Part shown: positions 17,598 to 25,837 of the stretch, one piece after another
Layout of the letters: every line of letters starts with the position of its first letter
Position numbering within the stretch: the stretch's first letter is position 1
Assembly: GCF_049705945.1 (NCBI RefSeq)
Contig: NZ_JBNAMV010000004.1
Location: 992,001 to 1,056,000, forward strand
Direction of reading: 5' to 3'
Length of the DNA stretch: 64,000 bases
DNA from: Salarchaeum japonicum_A
Lineage (GTDB): Archaea; Halobacteriota; Halobacteria; Halobacteriales; Halobacteriaceae
Notes under the pieces: generated by a model
Databases searched by the model: none
The model's input: the letters and a program-made list of their open reading frames with translations, nothing else
Told to the model about the DNA's origin: nothing
Position numbers and translations under genes: made by a program

Positions 17598-18689
17598 ATG
17601 AAGGACTGGGTTATCGACGACGACAACCTCTCCCTGGAGCGCAAATCCCTCCTCCCGGGGACGGGGTTCTTCGTTCCGGACAGCATCGAGGACGAACGAG
17701 AGGACCGCGAAATCGAGGACCGCGCCGAGGGCGCGAACGTCATCGTGGTGACCGACCCGGACGCGGACGGGCTCGCGTGTGCCGCAATCATCCGGGAAGT
17801 GTACGGCGAGGGCGCGCTCATCCCGACGGGGCCGCACGAACTCGCGGACGGCATCCGGCGCGCCGCGGAGTACGGCGAAGCGGGTGCGCGCGTGTTCATC
17901 TGCGACCTCTGCCCGGACGACTACGCGGACGTGGAGGTCGAACTCGGCCTGCTCACCGAGCACGCGGACTCCGTGCGGTGGTTCGACCACCACCAGTGGA
18001 CGGACAGCGCGAAGCGCGGCGTGCGTGACGCGGGCGTCGACCTCGTCGTCGGCGAGTCGGACGAGGAGTGCACGGCCGACGTGGCCGTTCGCAGCATCGA
18101 CGAGGACGTTCCCCGTCACCTCATCGAACTCGCGGCGGTGACGCGCGACCACGACCTCTGGCTGAAGGAGGACCCGCGGAGCGACGACCTCGCGGACTAC
18201 TCGCACTGGGTGGACGACGAGGAGTACGCGGATACCGTGCAGGAACACGGCCCGGACCTCCCGGAGTCCGTCCAGGAGTTCCTCGCGGAGCGCCGCGTCG
18301 AGAAGGACGACCTCATCGAGCGCGCCGTCCACCGCGCCGAGATGAAGACCGTCAACGGCGTGACGGTGGGCGTGACGTACGGTCGGTGTTCGCAGAACGA
18401 GGTCGCGGACGAACTCCGCGAGCAGGGCGCGGACGCCGCCGTCGTCGTGAAACCCTCGGGGAGCGCGAGCATCCGCGGGAGCGAGGACTTCGAGCGCTGT
18501 CACGAGGTCGCGCGCCAAGTGCAGGGCGGCGGCCACCCGCGTGCGGCGGGCTGTAAACCCCACATCTACGACGACATGATGGACTACGCCCACCACTGGA
18601 CGACGCAGGGCGCGGTCGCGAAGCAGAAGATACTGGACGCGTTCGCCTCGCTCCCCAACGACGAGGAGGGCGCGGACACCGAGCGCTAA
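17598..18689 (+). CDS. DHH/DHHA1-family phosphoesterase (RecJ/GAN-like)
   Basis: This is a predicted Mn-dependent phosphodiesterase or exonuclease of 363 aa. DHH motifs in order are VVTDPDADGLA (motif I), FICDLCPDD (motif II), WFDHHQW (DHH, motif III) and TRDHDLW (motif IV). The C-terminal DHHA1 substrate-binding motif is GGGHPRAAG. The layout fits haloarchaeal RecJ-like or GINS-associated nuclease relatives, but nanoRNase/phosphatase activity cannot be excluded. It starts about 48 bp after the USP gene and overlaps the convergent DUF5807-like gene by 4 nt. Confidence 0.88.
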   Translation: MKDWVIDDDNLSLERKSLLPGTGFFVPDSIEDEREDREIEDRAEGANVIVVTDPDADGLACAAIIREVYGEGALIPTGPHELADGIRRAAEYGEAGARVFICDLCPDDYADVEVELGLLTEHADSVRWFDHHQWTDSAKRGVRDAGVDLVVGESDEECTADVAVRSIDEDVPRHLIELAAVTRDHDLWLKEDPRSDDLADYSHWVDDEEYADTVQEHGPDLPESVQEFLAERRVEKDDLIERAVHRAEMKTVNGVTVGVTYGRCSQNEVADELREQGADAAVVVKPSGSASIRGSEDFERCHEVARQVQGGGHPRAAGCKPHIYDDMMDYAHHWTTQGAVAKQKILDAFASLPNDEEGADTER

Positions 18690-19114
18690 ACGACCCAGCG
18701 GTCCGAGTACGAAGTGCCGCACTCGCAGTAGGCGTACGCGTGCATCACGTCGCCCTCCGCGTAGAGGCCGCCGACCTCCTCGTTCTCTTCCTCGAAGAAC
18801 GCGAACACGAACTCGGTGTCGTGGTCGCTCTCCGATTCGTCGGGATGCCTCGACGGGCAGTCGCCGCCCGCGAGGTCCGCTCGAACAGTTCCGTCCGTCC
18901 CCATCGCCTGCTGGCTGAACTGCATCGCCTCCATGCCCGTGACCTGTTTGAAGACGCTACGGCCCTGGTCGCCGGGGACGACGAGGACGATGCCGTCGTC
19001 GGTGCGTTCGCCGTACTGTTCGAGCGGTCCGAGGTCGCCCACCATCTCCTCGGTGAGGTAGACGGCGACGTGTTCGGGGTGCTCGCCGTCGAGGAACTCC
19101 TCGTAGGTACTCAT
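18686..19114 (-). CDS. DUF5807-like conserved haloarchaeal protein
   Basis: This soluble acidic 142-aa protein has no recognised catalytic motif. It contains a Cys-rich ending (YCECGTSYSDRWVV) and one more Cys near residue 90, which could bind a metal. It appears to belong to the haloarchaeal family annotated DUF5807 (from memory). It lies downstream of S6e in the same orientation, 40 bp after it, and may be cotranscribed with it. Confidence 0.75.
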   Translation of the reverse strand: MSTYEEFLDGEHPEHVAVYLTEEMVGDLGPLEQYGERTDDGIVLVVPGDQGRSVFKQVTGMEAMQFSQQAMGTDGTVRADLAGGDCPSRHPDESESDHDTEFVFAFFEEENEEVGGLYAEGDVMHAYAYCECGTSYSDRWVV

Positions 19115-19154
19115 CGCTGGTCGTTCGTGGCGAACGCGAAAAAGCGCGACGACT

Positions 19155-19550
19155 CTACTCGCTCTCGTCGTCCTCGCCGAGGAGGGAGGCGACGGATTCC
19201 TCGCCGTACTCGGTGATCTTGACGTTGAGCTGTGCGGTCTCGTCGGAGACCTCGCGGCCGCGAACGCTCACGCGCTTGCGTTCGCCGTCACGGCTGGGGT
19301 TGAAGCCGGGGCCGCCGCGGAGCAGGAGGTCGGCGAGCCCGCTCCCGCGGACGTCGGACCGCATCGGACGGCCGGCGGCGTCGCTGCCGCCAGTCAATTC
19401 GACCGTGTAGCCGGTCAGTCCCACGGCGTCGCCGTCCACTTCGTCGCCGAGTTCCCGACCGAGGAATCGATTTGCGTCCTGTCCGTCGACTTCGAACTGG
19501 TGGCTTTCACCCGCCTCGGGGTCGGCCACCACGACATCGAACGTAGCCAT
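19155..19550 (-). CDS. rps6e: 30S ribosomal protein S6e
   Basis: This is a small-subunit ribosomal protein of the archaeal and eukaryotic lineage. The 131-aa sequence contains the S6e signature LTGGSDAAGRPMRSDVRG, followed by GPGFNPSRDGERKRVSVRGREVS. It is the short archaeal form without the phosphorylated eukaryotic tail. A box A (AAAA on the plus strand at 19577-19580) lies 28 nt upstream of the ATG, so the mRNA is probably leaderless. Confidence 0.95.
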   Translation of the reverse strand: MATFDVVVADPEAGESHQFEVDGQDANRFLGRELGDEVDGDAVGLTGYTVELTGGSDAAGRPMRSDVRGSGLADLLLRGGPGFNPSRDGERKRVSVRGREVSDETAQLNVKITEYGEESVASLLGEDDESE

Positions 19551-19634
19551 ACCCGATAGGAGAGGAAGAACGCCCTAAAACCCGTCGAATACGCGTCCCG
19601 AGCGTTGAAGGCGGTTCGAGTCGAACGTCGTGGT

Positions 19635-19904
19635 GTGAATCAGGACCGCGTTCGAGGCGCGCTCTCCGAGTTTTCGGGGAGCGACGCGGAGCGCCGGGCG
19701 GTCGCGCGCGCCGCCGGCGACCTCGCGGACAGCGGGCGGTACGAGGCCGCGACCGGCCGCGAACTCACCGCGGCGGAACTCCTCGAACACCTCCGGGACG
19801 CGCCCGACGACTCCGTCGCGAGTCGCTGGAACTGGTGGATCGGGAGTCTCGACCTCGCGCACGGCGGGTTCGGCGAGTTTCAGGTGCGGCAGTGGCGAGA
19901 GTAG
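19635..19904 (+). CDS. Small conserved haloarchaeal protein, function unknown
   Basis: This 89-aa protein is mostly helical and has a Trp-rich ending (SRWNWWIGSLDLAHGGFGEFQVRQW). No family function was recognised. A GTG at 19635 is preferred as start because no ATG exists in the frame and the upstream TTG at 19605 lies in the promoter region shared with S6e. It is 38 bp upstream of the beta-CASP nuclease gene and may be cotranscribed with it. Confidence 0.65.
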   Translation: MNQDRVRGALSEFSGSDAERRAVARAAGDLADSGRYEAATGRELTAAELLEHLRDAPDDSVASRWNWWIGSLDLAHGGFGEFQVRQWRE

Positions 19905-19931
19905 CGACGAACCCAAACCGCCGCGGCCGGT

Positions 19932-19937
19932 AGGAGG
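19932..19937 (+). promoter_or_regulatory. Shine-Dalgarno site of the beta-CASP nuclease gene
   Basis: AGGAGG lies 5 nt before the ATG at 19943. It is complementary to the 16S 3' end (ATCACCTCC) and unusual in a region where most starts look leaderless. Confidence 0.6.
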
Positions 19938-19942
19938 ACGTG

Positions 19943-21196
19943 ATGGAGATACGGTTCCTCGGAGGGGCGCGCGAGGTCGGGCGGAGCGCGATACTCGTCG
20001 ACGACAGCCTCCTGCTCGACTACGGGATGCTCACCGGGAACCCGCCGCAGTTCCCGCTGGACGCCGACCCGGACGCGGTCGTCGTCTCGCACGGCCACCT
20101 CGACCACGTCGGCGCGCTCCCGAGCCTCCTCTCCGGGGACGCCCGCCCGCTGATCCACTGGACACCACCGACGAGAGACCTCGCCAACACGCTCGCCCGC
20201 GACACCCTGAAACTCCACGGCGGGACGCTCGCGTGTCCGTTCACGGAGACGGACGTCCACCGGATGAGCGAGGTGTCGGTGACGCACGGCTACGGAGAGT
20301 CGTTCGAGGCCGCGGGCTACGAGGTGACGTTCTACAACGCCGGACACATCCCCGGGAGCGCCCACGTCCTGATTGACGATGGGGACACTCGACTGCTCTA
20401 CACGGGCGACTTCCACGTCGACGACCACGACGCGGACGGCGTTGGCGGCCAGCGCCTCGTCGCGGGGTCACGGGCGCGTCCAGACGCGGACGCAGTCATC
20501 GTAGAGAGCACGTACAGCGATGTGGAACACGACGACCGGGGCGCGGTCGAGGAGCGGTTCGCGGAACGGGTCGCGCGCACCGTCTGGGAGGGTGGTACTG
20601 TCGTCGTGCCCGCGTTCGCCATCGGCCGCACCCAGGAGGTGCTCATGGTGTGCGAGGCGTACGACATCGATTGCTACGTCGACGGCATGGGAAAGGACGT
20701 GACGCGGAGCGTCCTCCAACACCCCGAGTTCCTCCGAGACGCGGACGCGCTGCGGCGCGCGAAAGGACACGCACGATTCGTCACCGGCCGACAGGGGCAG
20801 AAGAAACGCATCGCCGCGCAGAACACCGTCGTCGTCACCACGTCCGGGATGCTCTCCGGCGGCCCCGCGATGACCTATGTCCCCGAAATCGCCGGCCACC
20901 CGCGAAACCTCGTCGCGTTCACCGGCCATCAAGTCGAGGGAACGCCCGGCCGGGAACTCCTCGACACCGGACAGACGGAACTCGACGGGCGGCGGATGCG
21001 AGTGAGCGCGCGCGTCGACCAGTACGACTTCTCCGCGCACGCCGACCGCGACGGAATCCTCGACTTCCTCGACGCCTATCGGAACGCGTCGGTGCTCGTG
21101 AACCACGGCGACCGCTGCCGGACGTTCGCCGACGAACTCCGCGACGACGGGTGGACTGCGAGCGCTCCCGAGCGCGGGGAGACCGTCAGGGTCTGA
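19943..21196 (+). CDS. MBL-fold beta-CASP ribonuclease (aCPSF/RNase J-like)
   Basis: This is a predicted zinc-dependent RNA-processing nuclease of 417 aa. The metallo-beta-lactamase ligands are in VSHGHLDHVG (His50, His52, Asp54, His55), NAGHIPGSAH (His) and YTGDFH (Asp). The beta-CASP insertion carries FAIGRTQEVLMV and TTSGMLSGGPAM, and the terminal motif is DFSAHAD. It lacks the N-terminal KH domains of aCPSF1, so it is an aCPSF2-like protein. The ATG at 19943 follows a perfect Shine-Dalgarno AGGAGG (19932-19937), which decides it against the GTG three bases upstream. Confidence 0.9.
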   Translation: MEIRFLGGAREVGRSAILVDDSLLLDYGMLTGNPPQFPLDADPDAVVVSHGHLDHVGALPSLLSGDARPLIHWTPPTRDLANTLARDTLKLHGGTLACPFTETDVHRMSEVSVTHGYGESFEAAGYEVTFYNAGHIPGSAHVLIDDGDTRLLYTGDFHVDDHDADGVGGQRLVAGSRARPDADAVIVESTYSDVEHDDRGAVEERFAERVARTVWEGGTVVVPAFAIGRTQEVLMVCEAYDIDCYVDGMGKDVTRSVLQHPEFLRDADALRRAKGHARFVTGRQGQKKRIAAQNTVVVTTSGMLSGGPAMTYVPEIAGHPRNLVAFTGHQVEGTPGRELLDTGQTELDGRRMRVSARVDQYDFSAHADRDGILDFLDAYRNASVLVNHGDRCRTFADELRDDGWTASAPERGETVRV

Positions 21197-21238
21197 CGCG
21201 ACGAACAGACGTTTGTACCGACGCCGGTTATACCGCGT

Positions 21239-21904
21239 ATGACCGAGACGCCGGACGACCTCCCGCCGACCGACCGCGAATCACCCGTCGGCGAACCCGT
21301 CATCCGGGGCGACGAACGCGTCGTCGGCGACCACGCCGCGGACGCCGTCTCCTTCGACCCCGACGACCCCGAACGCGTCGCCGCCGCCGTCGACGCCGTC
21401 CGCAGGTTCGAGCGCGGAGAGTTGGGCGACGACCATCTCGCGATGCTCCGCGGCGCCGCCGCGTGCGCCGCGCTCGTCCGCGCAGAACAATCCTACACGG
21501 CCGCCGCCGAACGCGCCGGCGGCGACGTGACAGTGCCGTTCATCCGGAAATGGGCGCGCGTCCACGACCTCCCACAGCCCGTCCGCCGGCACGTCGCGCT
21601 CGGCCACATCCCGCCCACCGCCGCGAAACACATTGCGCGCGTCAGCGGCGACGCCCGCCTCCGGCTCGCGTGGGCCGTCCTCGACAACGACCTCACCGTC
21701 CGCCAAGTCCGCCGCGTCGCGAGCGACGTGAACGACGGCCGCAGTCTCGACGACGCGCTCCGCGAGCACGGCGTCACCCCCGGCGAACTCACGCTCACAC
21801 TCCCCCCGGACGCGTACCGCGACCTCCGCCGACGCGCCGCCATGACCGACACCGCCCCCGGCGACATCGTCGCCGACGCCCTCGACGACTTCCGCGACGA
21901 CTAG
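21239..21904 (+). CDS. ParB/KorB-HTH-like DNA-binding protein (haloarchaeal)
   Basis: This is a 221-aa protein that I read as DNA-binding. Residues about 85-165 (VPFIRKWARVHDLPQPVRRHV, GHIPPTAAKHIARV, LRLAWAVLDNDLTVRQVRRVA) have the pattern of the ParB/Spo0J helix-turn-helix region: a GHI-x-TAA recognition part, then a helix ending in LTVRQVxxLV. The C-terminal 40 residues (LTLTLPPDAYRDLRRRAAM...) look like a ribbon-helix-helix unit. The ParB CTPase N-domain is absent. It may be the family annotated DUF7119 (tentative). A box A, GTTTGTACC, is 28 nt before the ATG. Confidence 0.72.
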   Translation: MTETPDDLPPTDRESPVGEPVIRGDERVVGDHAADAVSFDPDDPERVAAAVDAVRRFERGELGDDHLAMLRGAAACAALVRAEQSYTAAAERAGGDVTVPFIRKWARVHDLPQPVRRHVALGHIPPTAAKHIARVSGDARLRLAWAVLDNDLTVRQVRRVASDVNDGRSLDDALREHGVTPGELTLTLPPDAYRDLRRRAAMTDTAPGDIVADALDDFRDD

Positions 21905-21949
21905 ACGGATGGTAAACGTTTAACCACGCCAGCACCCACGTACGAATAA

Positions 21950-22023
<74 letters not shown>

Positions 22024-22105
22024 CTTCTGCGACGAACACTGGTGAGGAGCGAAGCGGCCAGCACGATTTGGGTTAGTCAGGCGAGCGATAGCGAGTCTGA
22101 CGCAA

Positions 22106-22123
22106 TTCAAATCGCGCCCGGCC
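22106..22123 (+). repeat. Duplicated 3' end of tRNA-Lys (att-like scar)
   Basis: TTCAAATCGCGCCCGGCC repeats exactly the last part of tRNA-Lys (22004-22021), 102 bp downstream. The following bases (TGCTTTCTG against CGCTTCTG) are also similar. A direct repeat of a tRNA 3' end is what integration of a mobile element leaves behind. The 84 bp between the copies carry no recognisable gene. Confidence 0.7.
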
Positions 22124-22194
22124 TGCTTTCTGGCGACACGCTTCGTAGAGGTGGTTCCGGTAGTGCTTTTGGTGTCGAGTTCGAGGTGGCGGGT

Positions 22195-22407
22195 ATGAAC
22201 CTCGATATCGGTGTTTTCAAGGACGAGCTCGACGTCCTCGGTGTGGTTGTGGGCGTGCTCGTCGCGTTGATGGGTGTGGGGACGCTTGTGGGGATGCCGT
22301 GGCAGTACGCGAACAGCGTGGTCGTCACCGTCGGACAGATAGTGGGTGCGCTGTCGGCGATTGTCATCGGCCTGGGGTTGGCGTACTTCGTGCATACGAC
22401 CGCGTAG
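22195..22407 (+). CDS. Small two-helix membrane protein
   Basis: This 70-aa protein has two hydrophobic segments, LGVVVGVLVALMGVGTLVGM and VVVTVGQIVGALSAIVIGLGLAYFV, joined by a short WQYAN loop. The ATG at 22195 removes an N-terminal extension that is simply read out of the tRNA duplicate. A plausible box A (GTGCTTTTGG) lies about 30 nt upstream. The function is unknown, but similar small proteins are common in haloarchaea. Confidence 0.65.
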   Translation: MNLDIGVFKDELDVLGVVVGVLVALMGVGTLVGMPWQYANSVVVTVGQIVGALSAIVIGLGLAYFVHTTA

Positions 22408-22460
22408 ACGAGAGTTCGTTTTTAGGAAGCGATAACGGGCGTCACCGCGTACTCGCGGGT

Positions 22461-22715
22461 ATGGCTGTTCGCGTGACGGTGTACTCGCGGGAGGACTGCC
22501 ATCTCTGCGAGGACGCCATCGAGACCATCGAAGCAGTTCGCGAGCGCGTGGACGTCGACGTGGTTATCGAGGAAGTGGACGTGGATGACGACCCGGCGTT
22601 ACGGGAGGAGTACGGCGAACGCGTGCCGTACGTGTTCGTGGACGACGACCCGGCGTTCAAGTTTCGCGTGAACGCCGGCGAACTCGAAGCCAGACTCAGT
22701 CGTCAACGTCGATAA
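22461..22715 (+). CDS. Glutaredoxin-family thiol protein
   Basis: This small cytoplasmic thioredoxin-fold protein has 84 aa. The active site CHLC lies in SREDCHLCEDA (about residues 10-20), followed by the cis-Pro segment RVPYVFVDD. The fold is the short archaeal glutaredoxin type used in disulfide exchange. The ATG at 22461 is the first sensible start, and the upstream frame has no domain. Its 3' end overlaps the small convergent membrane gene by 20 bp. Confidence 0.85.
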   Translation: MAVRVTVYSREDCHLCEDAIETIEAVRERVDVDVVIEEVDVDDDPALREEYGERVPYVFVDDDPAFKFRVNAGELEARLSRQRR

Positions 22716-22869
22716 AGACGGTGAGAAGGCCGAACGCGAGACCGAGAAGTGCGGCGGGAATCGCGTACGCGCCCGCGTCGCCGCCGAGCGCGGCGGCGAG
22801 AAGAACGAGTCCGAGGAGTTTCGACCCCACGTCGAGCGCGCGGTACGCTCGGGGGGCCAGCGACACCAT
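22696..22869 (-). CDS. 57-aa membrane protein at the end of the cytochrome bc operon
   Basis: This is a very small gene. Its ATG (22869) overlaps the last base of the cytochrome b TGA (TGATG), so it is translationally coupled to the cytochrome gene. The protein has two hydrophobic segments (LLGLVLLAAALGG and AIPAALLGLAFGLLTVFI) and an acidic end (DVDD). This suggests a small accessory subunit or assembly factor of the bc complex. It overlaps the glutaredoxin gene by 20 bp at the 3' end. No family was recognised with certainty. Confidence 0.68.
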   Translation of the reverse strand: MVSLAPRAYRALDVGSKLLGLVLLAAALGGDAGAYAIPAALLGLAFGLLTVFIDVDD

Positions 22870-24374
22870 CAGTCGTCCTGGCTCGCCGCACGCGCGGCCG
22901 CCGCCTCACTCGGGTCCTTGATGCCGTTCCGGCGCTTACGCCGGGCGAGCATCACGTAGACGATAATGCCTTCGAGGAGCGGCACGCTGACAGTCGCTAT
23001 CTGAAGCGGAAGCGTGACCTCCTCCGTCGTCACCGGCGCCTGCGTGAACACGAACGTGAACAGGCCGCCGAGCACCGGTATCGGCGTCGCCCAGTGGACG
23101 AGTCCGTTAACGACCGTCGCAACCGTCGCGTTCATCCCGGCCATCGAGAGCATCACGATAAGCGAGATAGCGCCCACGCCGACAGCAGTGGGGAACGGCC
23201 GGTCAAGCGGATCCGCCGTGAAGTGAACCTCGTGCTCCGAGTAGTCGATGAACGGCCAGAGCACGAGCACCGTGGCGATGATTCCGGGCAGAACAACGCC
23301 TGCGATGAACTCACCGACCGGGATACCGCCGAGCACGCTCGAAATCGCGTCGTGGAACGGGATCGCCGGGATGATCTTCAGGATGCCGAACGGCCACATG
23401 AGGTACCAGTCCGGCCCGACGTTCGCTGGCGTCGATGCCGGGTCGCTCGGCCCCCAGATTGGGAGGCGCTGGACGGGGAAGAACGCCGCTAGTAGGAACA
23501 ACACCGCGAACGTCATCAGGAACACGACGATGGTGACCATCGCCTGGTTCGGGAACAGCGGCGTGCCGACGACGTAACTCTGGTCGCCGGACTCAGGACC
23601 GCTGTCGGAGTCGTGGCGCTCGCCCTTCTGTTCCGTGTGCTTCTGCCGCACCAGCAGTAACATGTGGACGGCGATGAGGCCGCCGATGACGAGTGGCACG
23701 AGGAACACGTGCAGGAAGAACAACCGCGGAATGATCGTGTCCGCGGCCGCCGGCCACGACCCGCCGAACACGAGGTACTGGAGTTGCTTCCCGATGAACG
23801 GGATGGTTCCCGCAATCTCGTATCCGATACCGGTCGCGGTCGCGCTGTACTCGTCGAAAGGCAGCGCGTACCCGAGGAATCCCTCCGCGAGACCGAGGAA
23901 GAGGAGGGTACTGCCGACGATCCAGTTCAACTCACGGGGGTTCCGGTAGGAGCCCGCGAAGAACACGCGGAGCATGTGGAGCCCCATCGCGGCGACGAAC
24001 AGGAACGCCGCCCAGTGATGCACCATCCGAAGCGTCATCCCGAACCGCGTTCCGTACGTGATCTGGAGAACGGACGCGAACGCCGCCGGAAGCTCCGTGC
24101 CCGCGTACGCCGCGACACGTCCCGTGTACTCGACGGCGGTGGTGCTCGGCGTGTAAATCAGGCCGAGGAACGTCCCGGTTAGAACGAGGATGGCGAACGT
24201 GAACAGGCTCACCTCACCGAGGAGGAACGAGCCGTACGCGTCCTCAGGGAACGCCTTCCCGAGGAACGTATCGTCGAGTTCCAAGCGGTCATCGAGCCAG
24301 CGGTAGACACGGCTCGGGTTCTCGTCCTCCGACGCCGTTCCCTCCGCGGGGTTCTGATCTGTCTCCGTGCTCAT
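22869..24374 (-). CDS. Cytochrome b of the bc complex (fused N- and C-terminal domains)
   Basis: This is the integral membrane subunit of the quinol-oxidising bc-type complex, 501 aa long. Its N-terminal four-helix part carries heme ligands in MVHHWAAFLFVAAMGLHMLRV and FFLHVFLVPLVIGGLIAVHM. A charged cytoplasmic linker (about residues 255-275) and a C-terminal domain with GPDWYLMWPF follow. The latter corresponds to the PEWY quinol-site motif, with Asp for Glu. The b6 and subunit-IV parts are fused in one chain, as in other haloarchaea. It lies 1 nt after the Rieske gene and is coupled to the 57-aa gene downstream. Confidence 0.93.
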   Translation of the reverse strand: MSTETDQNPAEGTASEDENPSRVYRWLDDRLELDDTFLGKAFPEDAYGSFLLGEVSLFTFAILVLTGTFLGLIYTPSTTAVEYTGRVAAYAGTELPAAFASVLQITYGTRFGMTLRMVHHWAAFLFVAAMGLHMLRVFFAGSYRNPRELNWIVGSTLLFLGLAEGFLGYALPFDEYSATATGIGYEIAGTIPFIGKQLQYLVFGGSWPAAADTIIPRLFFLHVFLVPLVIGGLIAVHMLLLVRQKHTEQKGERHDSDSGPESGDQSYVVGTPLFPNQAMVTIVVFLMTFAVLFLLAAFFPVQRLPIWGPSDPASTPANVGPDWYLMWPFGILKIIPAIPFHDAISSVLGGIPVGEFIAGVVLPGIIATVLVLWPFIDYSEHEVHFTADPLDRPFPTAVGVGAISLIVMLSMAGMNATVATVVNGLVHWATPIPVLGGLFTFVFTQAPVTTEEVTLPLQIATVSVPLLEGIIVYVMLARRKRRNGIKDPSEAAAARAASQDD

Positions 24375-24375
24375 A

Positions 24376-25065
24376 TCACTCGCCGCCTCCCGCCCCGATA
24401 GGCGCCTCGAAGTGACCAGTTGCCATCAAGAGCTCTCCCTCCTCCGTCACACCGATCGGGAGCTGTGGGAGCGGGCGCGGTGCCGGTCCCCCGACGACCT
24501 CACAGCCGTTCAAGGGGTCGAACACGCTCTGGTGGCACGGACACAGGAGGTCCTGGCCGTCGCGCTGACTGACCTGACAGCCCGCGTGCGTGCACACCTT
24601 CGAGTACGCCGCGTACCCCTCGACGGTCCCGTCGAGATTCGTCGGCTCCGAGTACTGACCCTGCTCGAACCGCATGAGCAGCGTCGCCGTCTGCCCTGCA
24701 GCCGTGAGCGCGCCGCCGCCCTCCGCCTCCGGGAACACGGTCATCGTCTCACCGCTCCCGGCGGGAAGCGCATCCAGACCGAGACGGTTCCCCTCCTGGT
24801 CGACCAGGTGGGTGCCGCTCACGTACATCGTCTCGTACGTCAGCGTCGACGTATCCTTCGCGGCCGCGGAGTCGACACCCACGAGGCCGTTCACCGCGAA
24901 CGACCCGATAGCCGCCGCGCCCGCGATACCCGCGAAGAGCTTCGCCGCGTTCCGCCGCGTCTCGACGAGCGTATCCCGCTCAGCGGGCTGCTCGGGCTCT
25001 GGTTCTCCCTCTGGCTCCGGTTCCTGTTCCGCATCCGCCGTCGTGGTGTCGTCGTTCGTGGACAT
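24376..25065 (-). CDS. Rieske iron-sulfur protein of the bc complex
   Basis: This [2Fe-2S] protein of 229 aa passes electrons from quinol to the halocyanin or cytochrome c side. Cluster ligands are C158 and H160 in VCTHAGC and C175 and H178 in LCPCHQS; the disulfide Cys are C163 and C177. A long acidic N-terminus precedes a twin-Arg-like TRRNAAKLFAGIAGAAAIG membrane anchor, consistent with Tat export. The start codon shares one base with the stop of the upstream membrane-subunit gene (TAATG), indicating coupled translation in the bc operon. Confidence 0.94.
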   Translation of the reverse strand: MSTNDDTTTADAEQEPEPEGEPEPEQPAERDTLVETRRNAAKLFAGIAGAAAIGSFAVNGLVGVDSAAAKDTSTLTYETMYVSGTHLVDQEGNRLGLDALPAGSGETMTVFPEAEGGGALTAAGQTATLLMRFEQGQYSEPTNLDGTVEGYAAYSKVCTHAGCQVSQRDGQDLLCPCHQSVFDPLNGCEVVGGPAPRPLPQLPIGVTEEGELLMATGHFEAPIGAGGGE

Positions 25066-25664
25066 TAGTGGTCGCGTTCCTCCGCAACGTCAATACTCGG
25101 GGTGAAGTACGTGTAGTAGAGCAACACCGTCTCCGCGAGGCTCACGCACAACAACGCCCCGTAGAACCCGAGGAACTGGTGGCGGGCCGCGCCGAACACT
25201 TCGCTCGCGAGCAACGCCGCGAACACGACGGTCGCGAACGTGAACCCACCGACCAGCCACACGCCGGTCAGGTTCGCCTTCGCCGGCCAGTACGCAACGA
25301 CGCTCCGGTGCTCGGATTCAAGGTACCCAGGGAGGTTGAGGTCTGTTCCATCGGTCGGTTCGATCGGCTCACCCGAACGCCCCACACGGTGCGCGAACCG
25401 GATGCTCGCGAAGAGCATCCCGAACAGGCCGAACAGACCCAACCAGGTCACCACACCCGCGACGTTGACGTTAATCTCCGTCGGCGCGTCGATGAAGTAC
25501 CCAGTCGGATTCAGTGAACTGTTCGGCGCCGGCTGGAGAGCGATCTCCTCGCCCCCCGCGTGGCCGCCACTCGCCAGAGCGACGAACCACATCGGCACCA
25601 GTACGGCGCTGATGAGCAGTACGATGACAGCGGTTTCCCGTCTCATATCAAGCTTCGTGTCCAT
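25065..25664 (-). CDS. Membrane subunit of the cytochrome bc operon
   Basis: The protein has 199 aa with four predicted helices (TAVIVLLISAVLVPMWFVAL, VVTWLGLFGLFGMLFASI, WLVGGFTFATVVFAALLAS and FYGALLCVSLAETVLLYYT). It is the first gene of the bc operon and is coupled to Rieske by a TAATG overlap. Similar proteins sit beside haloarchaeal petBC-like genes and are annotated only as DUF families. A role as complex subunit is inferred from the context. The ATG at 25664 is chosen over the distal start because the upstream part has no domain; the ATG at 25646 is also possible. Confidence 0.75.
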   Translation of the reverse strand: MDTKLDMRRETAVIVLLISAVLVPMWFVALASGGHAGGEEIALQPAPNSSLNPTGYFIDAPTEINVNVAGVVTWLGLFGLFGMLFASIRFAHRVGRSGEPIEPTDGTDLNLPGYLESEHRSVVAYWPAKANLTGVWLVGGFTFATVVFAALLASEVFGAARHQFLGFYGALLCVSLAETVLLYYTYFTPSIDVAEERDH

Positions 25665-25737
25665 GACGCCGCCCGGAACCGGACGACAGTCGATAGTTGG
25701 ACTTCTAGTGGGGAAATTGGGAGAGACATACATCGTT

Positions 25738-25779
25738 GTTTCGGTTACGCTGAACGCGAGACGGCCGCCCAACCGAAAC
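25738..25779. promoter_or_regulatory. Inverted repeat in the divergent bc/halocyanin promoter region
   Basis: GTTTCGGTT (25738-25746) and AACCGAAAC (25771-25779) form a perfect 9-bp inverted repeat in the 173-bp gap between the divergent bc operon and halocyanin gene. Its centre lies roughly midway, so it could be an operator controlling both. No clear box A was seen for either gene. Confidence 0.4.
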
Positions 25780-25837
25780 CACTTCAACACTCCCCGTCCC
25801 AAACCCAACTAGAACCGTCCACACGGACACACTAATC

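Noticed and set aside
22042..22194. N-terminal extension of the small membrane protein starting in the tRNA duplicate
   Set aside because: The extension is a translation of the tRNA scar. The ATG at 22195 gives a compact two-helix protein.
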